Shown: positions 50,637-58,673 of the stretch, piece by piece | Layout: every line of letters starts with the position of its first letter | How positions within the stretch are numbered: the first letter of the stretch is position 1 | Assembly (NCBI RefSeq): GCF_000621505.1 | Contig: NZ_JHYD01000009.1 | Coordinates: forward strand, 1-64,000 | Origin: Ruminiclostridium cellobioparum DSM 1351 = ATCC 15832 | GTDB lineage: Bacteria > Bacillota > Clostridia > Acetivibrionales > DSM-1351 | Length of the DNA stretch: 64,000 nucleotides | Direction: 5' to 3' | Made by a program: the position numbers and the translations under genes | Notes under the pieces: generated by a model | Told to the model about the DNA's origin: nothing | What the model saw: the letters and a program-made list of their open reading frames with translations, nothing else | Databases searched by the model: none

Positions 50637-51923
50637 CTATAACCGTGAAAAAGCATACTCTATAGCTGCTTTGGTTTCAGCAATATCCTTTTCAGTATGG
50701 GCATATGAGACAAACAGTGCTTCAAACTGTGAGGGAGCAATATAAATGCCTCTATCCAGCATAAATGAGAAATATTTTTTAAATTTATCCAGGTCTGACT
50801 TTACCGCACTGCTGTAATCCACAACCTCCCTGTCGCTGAAAAAAACACTTAAAAGTGAGCCCACCCTGTTAATACTTATATCGGTTCCGTACCTGTTTGC
50901 AGCCTCTGTATATGCATTTTCCAGGGATTTGCCCAGGGAATCCAGCCGGCTGTAGAAGTCCCCGGTCTGCTTTATGGTCTTCAAGGTACTGATGCCGGCA
51001 GCCACTGCAACAGGATTGCCTGAAAGGGTTCCTGCCTGGTATACAGGGCCCAGCGGAGCTATTTTCTCCATTATTTTCCTTTTTCCGCCGTATGCGCCAA
51101 CAGGCATTCCTCCGCCGATAATCTTTCCCAATACGGTCAGGTCGGGCCTTATGCCATACAACTCCTGAGCTCCTCCATAGGAAACCCGGAAGCCTGTGAT
51201 CACTTCGTCAAAAATCAAAAGCGCACCGTGATTTTCGGTCAGTGTACGCAGCTGCTTAAGAAAATCAATATCCGGAAGCACCAGCCCCATATTGGCGGCA
51301 ATGGGCTCAATTATAACTGCTGCCATTCTGCTGCCATATTTTTTGAACAGCTCCTGCAAACCTTCCAGGTCATTGTACACGGCTACAAGGGTGTTCCTGG
51401 AATAATCCGCCGGTACTCCCGAACTGTCGGGCACTCCGGCCGTCAGGGCGCCTGAGCCGGCTTTGACCAGCAGGCCGTCACTGTGTCCGTGGTAACAGCC
51501 TTCGAATTTAACTATCAAATCCCTGCCGGTGTAACCTCTTGCCGCGCGTATGGCACTCATGGCAGCCTCTGTTCCCGAGCTGACAAGTCTGAGCATTTCC
51601 ATGGAAGGAATGGCCTCACATATTAATTCGGCCAGCTGCAATTCGTTCTCAGTGGGCGCCCCGAAGCTCGTTCCGTTTTCGGCGGCTTCCCTTATGGCCG
51701 CAATGACGGCAGGCTGCGCATGTCCCAAAATCATCGGACCCCAGGAGCAAACGTAATCAATATATTCATTTTCGTCAAGGTCAAAAAGCCTGGAACCCTT
51801 TCCTTTTTTTATTACCGGCGGCTTGAGTCCAACCGATCTGAAGGCCCTGACAGGACTGTTTACTCCTCCGGGCATATAATTGCAGGCTTTATCAAACACT
51901 TCCTGAGATTTTATGTTATTCAT
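50637..51923 (-). CDS. hemL: glutamate-1-semialdehyde 2,1-aminomutase
   Basis: A 428-residue PLP enzyme that converts glutamate-1-semialdehyde to 5-aminolevulinate. The PLP Lys is in TVLGKIIGGGMPVGAYGG. Other contacts include MPGGVNSPVRAFRSVG, VSSGTEAAMSAIRAARGYTG, EGCYHGHSDGLLVKAGSG, IFDEVITGFRVS and GTLSGNPVAVAAG. It is full length and begins with an ATG at 51923 after AGGAGAATTGTCCC. It is the last gene of the hem operon in the order of transcription, 35 bp after hemB. Confidence 0.97.
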   Translation of the reverse strand: MNNIKSQEVFDKACNYMPGGVNSPVRAFRSVGLKPPVIKKGKGSRLFDLDENEYIDYVCSWGPMILGHAQPAVIAAIREAAENGTSFGAPTENELQLAELICEAIPSMEMLRLVSSGTEAAMSAIRAARGYTGRDLIVKFEGCYHGHSDGLLVKAGSGALTAGVPDSSGVPADYSRNTLVAVYNDLEGLQELFKKYGSRMAAVIIEPIAANMGLVLPDIDFLKQLRTLTENHGALLIFDEVITGFRVSYGGAQELYGIRPDLTVLGKIIGGGMPVGAYGGKRKIMEKIAPLGPVYQAGTLSGNPVAVAAGISTLKTIKQTGDFYSRLDSLGKSLENAYTEAANRYGTDISINRVGSLLSVFFSDREVVDYSSAVKSDLDKFKKYFSFMLDRGIYIAPSQFEALFVSYAHTEKDIAETKAAIEYAFSRL

Positions 51924-51958
51924 GGGACAATTCTCCTATAATATAGACTTACTATGTT

Positions 51959-52927
51959 TTATTTCAGCCAGGCTGCCGCATCAATGGCAAAATAGCTGAT
52001 AATTATATCTGCACCGGCCCTTTTTATTGCCGTCAGGAACTCAAGTGCCGCGCCTTTTTCATCAATCCAGCCTTTCTCAGCAGCCGCCTTGATCATGCAG
52101 TATTCGCCGCTGACATTATAGGCCGCCAGCGGATAGTCATATCTGGAAGCTGCCTCATGAATAATATCCAGATATGCAAGGGCCGGTTTTACCATTATTA
52201 TGTCGGCACCTTCATCTATATCCAGCTCTATTTCCTTCATGGCTTCCTTCCTGCCGTGATAGTCCATCTGGTAGGTTTTTCTGTCTCCAAATGCCGGAGC
52301 AGAGCCGGCCGCATCCCTGAAAGGGCCGTAAAAGGCAGAGGCATATTTGGCACTGTAGGCCATAATTGCCTTATCGGTGAAAGAACTGCCGTCAAGATCT
52401 TTCCTTATGGCAGCCACTCTGCCGTCCATCATATCGGACGGAGCAATTATATCGGCACCTGCATCAGCCAGGCTGACAGCTGCCTTTGCTAAAACCTCCA
52501 GGGTCAGGTCATTATCTATCTTGTTGTCTTTTATAATCCCGCAATGCCCGTGACTGGTGTATTCACACAAGCAAAGGTCAGCCGACAGAACAAGTTCGGG
52601 GAACCGCTGTTTTGCCTGCCTGAGAGCCTTTTGAACAATACCGTCACTGCAGAAGGCACCGGTTCCGACCTCATCCTTCTCATCGGGTACACCAAACAGG
52701 AGCACACCGGGAATCCCCGCCTTCTCCACCTTTTCCAGCCGGAAGAGCAGCCGGTCCACCGAGTAATGATTTATTCCGGGCATTGAGGATATTTCCCTCT
52801 CTATGCCCGTACCTTCTGTAACAAACATGGGATAAATAAAATCTTCCACACTTATATTTGTCTCTCTCACAAGTTTTCTCAGCCCGGGACTGTTTCTCAG
52901 TCTCCTGGGTCTTTTTATCAAATCCAT
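51959..52927 (-). CDS. hemB: porphobilinogen synthase
   Basis: A 322-residue enzyme that joins two 5-aminolevulinates into porphobilinogen. The metal-binding loop is DLCLCEYTSHGHCG, with three Cys in the zinc-dependent pattern. The Schiff-base lysines are in SAFYGPFRDAAG downstream and in IIMVKPALAYLDII. It has an ATG at 52927 after CGGAGGTAAAAATGG. It lies 16 bp after the cobA-hemD fusion stop. Confidence 0.97.
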   Translation of the reverse strand: MDLIKRPRRLRNSPGLRKLVRETNISVEDFIYPMFVTEGTGIEREISSMPGINHYSVDRLLFRLEKVEKAGIPGVLLFGVPDEKDEVGTGAFCSDGIVQKALRQAKQRFPELVLSADLCLCEYTSHGHCGIIKDNKIDNDLTLEVLAKAAVSLADAGADIIAPSDMMDGRVAAIRKDLDGSSFTDKAIMAYSAKYASAFYGPFRDAAGSAPAFGDRKTYQMDYHGRKEAMKEIELDIDEGADIIMVKPALAYLDIIHEAASRYDYPLAAYNVSGEYCMIKAAAEKGWIDEKGAALEFLTAIKRAGADIIISYFAIDAAAWLK

Positions 52928-52943
52928 TTTTACCTCCGGAAGC

Positions 52944-54497
52944 CTATTGCTGAGTATTTAACCTTCTATTTTCGGAAAGTTCGATTATTTTATTTATTAT
53001 TCCTTCTGAATTATACTGTTCAGCCACTGCGGTTACGGTGATTCCTTCCTCTGCGGCGGCACCGGCGGTAACCGGTCCGATACATACAATCCGGGCAGGC
53101 AGTTCCTTTACTCTTTCCTTCCCCAGTATGGTCACAAAGGCCTTCACTGCCGACGGGCTTGCAAAGGTTATGATATCGGCCTTTTCCAGCTCGGGAACTA
53201 AATAATCCAGCCTGCTTACCAGATTACTGGTTTCCGCTGTGTAGACAGCTATTTCGTCATAATCTATACTATTATCCTTAAAACCCCGGGTCAATTCAGG
53301 CCTTGAAAGCTCCGAATCAATCAGCAGTATTTTATCCCTGCTGTCTATTCTTTCAAGCAATCCCGATAATAACTCTTTGGATGTGTATTTCTCAGGAATA
53401 TAATCCGGATACAGGCCCTTTGAATTAAGTGCCTTTTCAGTGGCTGAGCCCACCACTGCAAGCTTGATGCCATAAAGCCTGCGGATATCCGTTTTCAGCT
53501 GGCTGAGCCGCCTGAAGAATACCTCAACACCGTTTGCACTTGTAAATATCAGCCAGCTGTATGAGTCAAGCCTGTTCAAAGCCGTATGAAACCGCTCGTT
53601 TTCCTGCACTTCGGTTATTTTGATAACAGGAAATTCAGTCACATGGGCTCCATGTGCTTCCAGCCCTTTAACCAGAGTATCCGACTGTTCGGCAGGTCTG
53701 GTAACAACTATCCTATTGCCCGAAAGTACTCCTCTTCCATACCACCCAAGGCTTTCACCAAGTTCCGCGACCTTGCCTGCAACTATAACCGCAGGTGATT
53801 TTACCCTGTAATGCACACACTTTTCGGCAATATCGGCCAATGTGCCGTTAACCACTCTCTGCCCGGGCCTTGTTCCCTTCTCAACAACAGCAACAGGTGT
53901 CCGGGGTTCTTTTCCAAACTTCATAAGACCGCTGCAAATTTCGCCGATATTTTTTACACCCATGAGAAAAACCAGGGTGCCTTCCTGCTTTGCAAGTGTT
54001 TCAAAATCACATAGGGGCTTGTCTTCACCATCCCCCGAAATTTTATTTTCAGCCGAATGGTGCCCGGTGATGATATGAAGTGATGAGGCATGCTCCCTGT
54101 GTGTGACAGGTATTCCTGCATATGCAGGAACAGCTATGGCGGAGGTTATGCCGGGCACAACTTCAAATTCTATCCCGTTTTTATGAAGGTATTCACATTC
54201 CTCTCCGCCCCGTCCGAATAAAAACGGGTCACCGCCCTTCACCCGGGCTACCGTCCTGCCCTCATTTGCATATTTCAGAAGCATTTTATTTATCTCCTTC
54301 TGCGGCACCTGGTGATGCTGAGGCTGTTTTCCCACATAGACAAATTCCGCCCCATCTTGGGCAAACCCCAACACATTGCTGTCAATAAGCCGGTCATATA
54401 CAATGACATCGGATTGCTTGATGGCCTCTGCGGCTTTTAAGGTCAAAAGCTTGTAATCCCCGGGCCCGGCCCCTATAATATATACTTTTCCGGCCAT
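52944..54497 (-). CDS. cobA/hemD: uroporphyrinogen-III methyltransferase / uroporphyrinogen-III synthase fusion
   Basis: A 517-residue bifunctional enzyme. Residues 1-250 are SUMT (CobA) with VYIIGAGPGDYKLLTLKA, VARVKGGDPFLFGRGGEE and VPGITSAIAVPAYAGIPVTHR. It adds two methyl groups from SAM to uroporphyrinogen III to give precorrin-2. Residues 260-517 are HemD (NRIVVTRPAEQSDTLVKGLE, IFTSANGVEVFF, ITFASPSAVKAFV), which closes hydroxymethylbilane into uroporphyrinogen III. The fusion is common in Clostridia. The ATG at 54497 lies 2 nt after the hemC stop; the upstream TTG at 54506 would overlap hemC. Confidence 0.95.
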   Translation of the reverse strand: MAGKVYIIGAGPGDYKLLTLKAAEAIKQSDVIVYDRLIDSNVLGFAQDGAEFVYVGKQPQHHQVPQKEINKMLLKYANEGRTVARVKGGDPFLFGRGGEECEYLHKNGIEFEVVPGITSAIAVPAYAGIPVTHREHASSLHIITGHHSAENKISGDGEDKPLCDFETLAKQEGTLVFLMGVKNIGEICSGLMKFGKEPRTPVAVVEKGTRPGQRVVNGTLADIAEKCVHYRVKSPAVIVAGKVAELGESLGWYGRGVLSGNRIVVTRPAEQSDTLVKGLEAHGAHVTEFPVIKITEVQENERFHTALNRLDSYSWLIFTSANGVEVFFRRLSQLKTDIRRLYGIKLAVVGSATEKALNSKGLYPDYIPEKYTSKELLSGLLERIDSRDKILLIDSELSRPELTRGFKDNSIDYDEIAVYTAETSNLVSRLDYLVPELEKADIITFASPSAVKAFVTILGKERVKELPARIVCIGPVTAGAAAEEGITVTAVAEQYNSEGIINKIIELSENRRLNTQQ

Positions 54498-54499
54498 AA

Positions 54500-55408
54500 T
54501 CAGCAATCCCCCATACTTCTTTGATTTTGCACCATAAGGTCGGCAAGCCTTTCTCCAAGGGTGGGGGCCTGCCGCTTATCCCCTTCAACCGCTGCCCGTA
54601 AAACAGTCTTACCGTCATTTGCAGCCAGCATTCCCATTATTTTCATTTCATTGCCGCTGATGACGGCATGTGCCGCGACAGGTGTACTGCAGCCGCCGTT
54701 AAGCCGGACCATGAAGCTTCTTTCGGCCTCCAGGGCCAGCCATGTGTCCGGACTGTTTACGGAATTTACAAGCTCCTGCATTTTTCCGCCCTTCCTGACC
54801 TGAACACCTAATATACCCTGTCCTATGGCGGGAATCATCTCTTCAACAGAAAAACAGCGGCCGCATTTTTCATGCAGCCCCAATCTTTTCAGTCCCGCTG
54901 CCGCAAGAACTATGGCATCGTATTCACCTGCCCCAAGCTTATCCAGCCTGGTAAGAACATTGCCCCTCAACTGCCGTACATTGAGATCAGGTCTTAAAGC
55001 AAGGAGCTGTACCTCACGGCGGATACTGCTTGTCCCCACTACCGCTCCATTCCTCAGCTCCTTCAGACTTTGGCCGTTTGTTGTTACTAAAACATCACGG
55101 GGATCTTCCCGCTCTGAAACAGCCGCGATTGTCAATTGGCCTGGCATGACGGCAGGCATATCCTTCATACTGTGAACTGCCATATCTATTTTGTCTTCAA
55201 TGAGCGCATTTTCTATTTCGTTGACAAACAAGCCTTTTCCGCCTATCAAATCAAGTCTTGTATCCAGAAGGACATCCCCCCTGGTTTTCATTCCCACAAG
55301 TTCAAACTTGAGTCCGGAGAACCTGCTTTCCAGCAGATTTACAATCAACCTGCTCTGAGCCATCGCAAGTGCACTTTCACGGGTGCCCACCCTTATGGTT
55401 CCATTCAT
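54500..55408 (-). CDS. hemC: hydroxymethylbilane synthase
   Basis: A 302-residue enzyme that polymerises four porphobilinogens. The dipyrromethane cofactor Cys is in RLNGGCSTPVAAHAV. Substrate-binding features include RVGTRESALAMAQ, KDMPAVMPGQL, VGTSSIRREVQLLALRPDL and RGNVLTRLDKLGAGEYDAI. Length is normal. The ATG at 55408 follows GGAGGCAGCTGGACT. It lies 90 bp after the precorrin-2 dehydrogenase gene. Confidence 0.96.
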   Translation of the reverse strand: MNGTIRVGTRESALAMAQSRLIVNLLESRFSGLKFELVGMKTRGDVLLDTRLDLIGGKGLFVNEIENALIEDKIDMAVHSMKDMPAVMPGQLTIAAVSEREDPRDVLVTTNGQSLKELRNGAVVGTSSIRREVQLLALRPDLNVRQLRGNVLTRLDKLGAGEYDAIVLAAAGLKRLGLHEKCGRCFSVEEMIPAIGQGILGVQVRKGGKMQELVNSVNSPDTWLALEAERSFMVRLNGGCSTPVAAHAVISGNEMKIMGMLAANDGKTVLRAAVEGDKRQAPTLGERLADLMVQNQRSMGDC

Positions 55409-55498
55409 AGTCCAGCTGCCTCCATTAAATAGTTTATCCTGTAAATAATTTATTTTTCAAATAGTATTTACCGCCCAAAACCCGGCAATGGGCTACAT

Positions 55499-56131
55499 CT
55501 AAGCCCTGATTTTTTCTTCGTGCCGCTGCAGCACCTCATTTAATGCCAGGGGTGTAATTTCTCCCTTTGAATAAAACTCCTCAAGAACATTCCGAAGTTC
55601 GTGCTCTTTTTCAGGCTGGGTGAGGCAGCTTTTGCGGACTCTGCTTCTAAAACCGGCAAGCATCTCCACAATTTCGGAAAAATCTTCGGGAAATATCTCC
55701 TCCGTGATTTTTCTGATTTTTTTTGAAAGTGCCGGATATACCCCTGATGTTGATATTCCAATAGTTAAAGGTCCTCTTTTAACTATTGACGGAAATATAA
55801 ACGTACATTTTTCAGGATCATCCACAACATTAACAGGTATATTCATATTTACCGCATCTTCATATACCCGTTCATTTGTTTCCATTGACGAAGTGGCAGC
55901 CACAACCAGGTAGGCCTCATTAATATCATTTTTTGTATACGTGCTTCTTATAATTTTTAATTTATCCTGCTTTTCCAATTCAACTAATGAACTGCATGTT
56001 TCAGGAGCAATAATAATTATATCAGCTTCAAACCTCAATAATATTTCGGCTTTTCTGTATGCAATTGCGCCCCCGCCCACTATTAAACACCGCTTTCCCT
56101 TAAGGTCGACATACATCGGGAACATGGCCAT
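55499..56131 (-). CDS. precorrin-2 dehydrogenase / sirohydrochlorin ferrochelatase family
   Basis: A 210-residue siroheme synthase of the CysG N-terminal/Met8p type. The NAD-binding start MYVDLKGKRCLIVGGGAIAY is followed by VAATSSMETNERV, INIPVNVVDDPEKCTFIFPS and GPLTIGISTSGVYPALSKKI. It oxidises precorrin-2 to sirohydrochlorin and, in some members, also inserts iron. I place the start at the ATG at 56131, 9 nt after GGGGG. With the CobA-HemD fusion it supplies siroheme, which the sulfite reductase at 60287-61150 needs. Confidence 0.93.
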   Translation of the reverse strand: MAMFPMYVDLKGKRCLIVGGGAIAYRKAEILLRFEADIIIIAPETCSSLVELEKQDKLKIIRSTYTKNDINEAYLVVAATSSMETNERVYEDAVNMNIPVNVVDDPEKCTFIFPSIVKRGPLTIGISTSGVYPALSKKIRKITEEIFPEDFSEIVEMLAGFRSRVRKSCLTQPEKEHELRNVLEEFYSKGEITPLALNEVLQRHEEKIRA

Positions 56132-56163
56132 TATCAATTACCCCCGTTTGAAAACACATATTT

Positions 56164-57207
56164 TCATACCTTCGCAAAATTATTTCTCTTATTGTACCAT
56201 CTCATAAACTCCCGGATATGGCAGTTGATTTGCTCGTTAATATATTCTAAATCAAACGGCTTTTCCTTGTCTGCACCTGATGGATTTGCATTCTTAAGCT
56301 GATCTATGTTATACAGTTTCACGTTATCCAGTTGTTCCATTGCCTGGTCAAAGTCCCTTGGTACCGCCAGGTCTATGAATAAATAAGGTTTTTCCTTATC
56401 TTTCATTGTTTCCTCCAGCATATCCAGGGTAACTGTATAATGAGGGCTTAAGGTGGCGCCAATAATAACATCCGACTGATGAATATACGAATACCTGTCA
56501 TTATAATCCACAGTCATAAAGATATTATCGTTTTGTGCCCGCCCATCAGTATCAGCCGCACTCCTCTTTGTCATGAGGATATTACTGCAGCCTGTTTCAA
56601 ACAACACTTCCCGCACTGCTTTTCCTATTTCTCCGGAGCCTATGATGAGAACTTTTTTACCGTTCAGCTCCTGTTTATACAGCGCTTCAAGCAGCTGTCC
56701 CACCTGTCCTGCAACTGAAGAAGCTTTTTTGATCTCTATTCCTCTGGTTTTGATTTTTTTTGAGGAAGTAACAGCAAGCCTTGACAGGGTATTTAAAATT
56801 GCCCGGGAGGTTCCGTATTTCATTGATATTTCATAGGCTTTTCTGAACTGCCCCAATATCTGGTCTTCTCCAAGTATCATTGAGTCCATACCTGCTGCGA
56901 CCTTCATAATATGCCTGATTGCATTGATTCCTTCATATATGTAAAAGTACTTCTTCATTCTGTGAAGGTCAAGTCCCTTCAGAAGGCAGAAGTTCTTTTC
57001 AATATTTGCCACATCCAACCGGGAAGCTTCTGAAAAAACATGTATTTCAGTCCGGTTGCAGGTTGAAAGAATAGCGCATTCCGAAATGCCCTCCGACTTT
57101 TTTATTCCGGAAAGCATTTTTTCATATTCGTCCGGCCCCATACTGAATTTTTCCCGTATTTCCACCGGTGTCGTTTTGTAATTGACTCCAACAACGTATA
57201 TTTTCAT
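56164..57207 (-). CDS. hemA: glutamyl-tRNA reductase
   Basis: A 347-residue enzyme that reduces glutamyl-tRNA to glutamate-1-semialdehyde, the first committed step. The catalytic Cys is in CAILSTCNRTEIHVFSE. Other features are EIREKFSMGPDEYEKML, GMDSMILGEDQILGQFRKAYE, VLIIGSGEIGKAVREVLFETG and FIDLAVPRDFD. The C-terminal dimerisation domain is shorter than in E. coli, as in some Clostridia. The ATG at 57207 has AACATGGAGATTAA before it. It heads the hem operon behind a leader of about 260 nt. Confidence 0.96.
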   Translation of the reverse strand: MKIYVVGVNYKTTPVEIREKFSMGPDEYEKMLSGIKKSEGISECAILSTCNRTEIHVFSEASRLDVANIEKNFCLLKGLDLHRMKKYFYIYEGINAIRHIMKVAAGMDSMILGEDQILGQFRKAYEISMKYGTSRAILNTLSRLAVTSSKKIKTRGIEIKKASSVAGQVGQLLEALYKQELNGKKVLIIGSGEIGKAVREVLFETGCSNILMTKRSAADTDGRAQNDNIFMTVDYNDRYSYIHQSDVIIGATLSPHYTVTLDMLEETMKDKEKPYLFIDLAVPRDFDQAMEQLDNVKLYNIDQLKNANPSGADKEKPFDLEYINEQINCHIREFMRWYNKRNNFAKV

Positions 57208-57503
57208 TTAATCTCCATGTTCCCAATGTACCAAATAAATTTTATCTGTGGTCTTGCCAGCTAAAAAATATTTAACGGCTGAATAATATAATCAGTGGAG
57301 ACTTGATACCCCCACTGATGCATATTTATTTTTTTAAATTTGTCCAGCTGTAATTGTTGTTCAACTTATAATATAACTATTATAACTAATTACCTTTAAA
57401 ATTCAAAATATTTAAATTAACTCGTTGTATTGGTTAAAGTTACTTCCAATTTTGCAATTAACAGAATTATGTTGATTATACTGGTACGCGAGTACAACTT
57501 CAA
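57208..57503 (-). promoter_or_regulatory. hem operon promoters and long 5' leader
   Basis: This stretch has no gene. On the minus strand there is TTGAAG (57498-57503), 17 bp, TATAAT (57475-57480), with a palindrome GTAC-tcgc-GTAC between the boxes. A second candidate is TTGAAT (57401-57406), 16 bp, TATAAT (57379-57384). From the first start the leader is about 260 nt. It ends with an ATCAGTGG...CCACTGAT hairpin (57291-57319). No T-box or known riboswitch motif was found. The remaining 60 bp to 57566 is AT-rich with no feature seen. Confidence 0.6.
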
Positions 57504-57566
57504 GCAATGATTAGCACGTTAAATTTGCCATTAATATGTCAATAAGCAAAGTTTATTATTTAACAT

Positions 57567-58463
57567 CTATTTTGCTTCTGTTCTTGCATTTTTTTCTCTT
57601 ACAAGTTCAATTATTTTTCTTGCGGCCATCGCTCCCTGCCCCACGGCAGTAGATACCTGCTTGAAGCCTCCTGTACAGTCACCTGCGGCAAATAATCCTG
57701 TTATATTTGTTTTCTGATCCTTATCAACCGTTATGGATGCACCCTCTGTGATTATGCCAAGCTTTCTGGCAAAATCGGCACTGGATGCACTGTCATTGGC
57801 AATAAAGATTCCGTCAAGATTTTCAGCAGTGCCGTCTGAAAAATGAATTCTTTCAAGATAATCCTTGCCTTCCAGCTTCAGAATAGTCTTATCCACTATA
57901 TTGAACTTTTCATGCAAACTGCTGTAATCACCGCTGTACTCAAGCTCTCTGCCGTTTGTGTATATTGTTATGTTTGAAGTGAAGGGTTTAAGTTCTTCGG
58001 CCTCATGAACGGCAAAATCCTTGTGTCCAAGCACACCAACCTTAAGATTTCTGTAAAAGAAACCGTCACAGGTAGTACAGTAGCTTACCCCTATGCCTTC
58101 CAGTTCCTTAAGTCCTTCCAGGTTCAGTTTCTTCTGAGGCTGTCCTGTGGCAAGAAGAACGGTTTTTCCGGTATAACTTTTTTCTGTGGTTATGACTACA
58201 AAATCCTCATTTTGGTTTACTCCCAGAACTTCTTCCTCCGCTATATCGGCACCGAGCCTTTTGGCTTGAAGTTCCCCCGCTTTTAGAAGTTCACTTCCGC
58301 TGATTGCTTCGGTAAACCCGAAATAATTCTCGATTTTATGGGCCTTTAGCAATTCACTGCTGTTTTTTCCTATCACCAGTGTTTTAAGGTTTGCACGAAC
58401 AGTGTACAGCGCTGCCGATAACCCGGCCGGACCCTTACCCACAATAATCACATCGTAAATCAT
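57567..58463 (-). CDS. thioredoxin-reductase-like flavoprotein, ferredoxin-type candidate
   Basis: A 298-residue FAD enzyme. FAD motifs are DVIIVGKGPAGLSAALYTVR and GLFAAGDCTGGFKQV; the redox-active pair lies in VSYCTTCDGFFYR. The NADPH-binding GxGxxA motif is replaced by GVLGHKDFAVHEAEEL, and the HRRxxxR motif is replaced by IYTNGRELEYSG. This loss of NADPH motifs fits the ferredoxin-dependent flavin thioredoxin reductases of Clostridia (FFTR/DFTR type). The start is the ATG at 58463 after GGAGGTTAAT. It ends the sulfur operon and carries the 64-bp leader element. It may supply electrons for thiol steps. Confidence 0.82.
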   Translation of the reverse strand: MIYDVIIVGKGPAGLSAALYTVRANLKTLVIGKNSSELLKAHKIENYFGFTEAISGSELLKAGELQAKRLGADIAEEEVLGVNQNEDFVVITTEKSYTGKTVLLATGQPQKKLNLEGLKELEGIGVSYCTTCDGFFYRNLKVGVLGHKDFAVHEAEELKPFTSNITIYTNGRELEYSGDYSSLHEKFNIVDKTILKLEGKDYLERIHFSDGTAENLDGIFIANDSASSADFARKLGIITEGASITVDKDQKTNITGLFAAGDCTGGFKQVSTAVGQGAMAARKIIELVREKNARTEAK

Positions 58464-58552
58464 ATTAACCTCCATGAGCCACATTTGTGGCCACAAAATG
58501 TAATGAAAACTTATATCCTTTATCGCAATGTGGCGGATAAAAGAGGTTAATT
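58464..58552 (-). promoter_or_regulatory. structured leader element, copy A (before the trxB-like gene)
   Basis: Minus strand from 58552 to 58464. The 64-bp core 58489-58552 matches 60225-60288 at 61 of 64 positions. In RNA, UUAACCUC at its 5' end can pair with the GAGGUUAA that forms the Shine-Dalgarno sequence in front of the ATG at 58463. Between them are a hairpin CGCCACAUUGCG and a hairpin GCCAC-AAAU-GUGGC. The latter covaries with GCCGC-AAU-GCGGC in copy B. Function is not known; sequestration of the ribosome site is inferred. Confidence 0.7.
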
Positions 58553-58605
58553 GGCCATGTGCGCTTTCAAAGTATTGGTAAATACTTTGAATATTTCGCA
58601 CGGCC
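58553..58605 (-). repeat. long hairpin between metY and the leader element
   Basis: A perfect 10-bp stem TTCAAAGTAT / ATACTTTGAA (58566-58575 and 58582-58591), a 6-nt loop, extended by TGCG/CGCA (58560-58563, 58597-58600) and GGCC/GGCC (58553-58556, 58602-58605). No T tract follows, so it is not a standard terminator. It may protect or process the mRNA between metY and the trxB-like gene. Confidence 0.6.
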
Positions 58606-58673
58606 ATAAGTTCACAGGTTAGTTTGGAAGACAAGTGCCAGCGAAGTCTTTCAAGCTAACCTCCCAAGCCATT

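Noticed and set aside
57291-57319. T-box or other known riboswitch before hemA.
   Set aside because: No T-box core (such as GGGTGGNACCGCG) is present, and the hairpin is short with no proper antiterminator.
58553-58605. Intrinsic terminator between metY and the trxB-like gene.
   Set aside because: The stem is strong, but neither strand continues into a T tract, and the downstream gene has no separate promoter that I can see.
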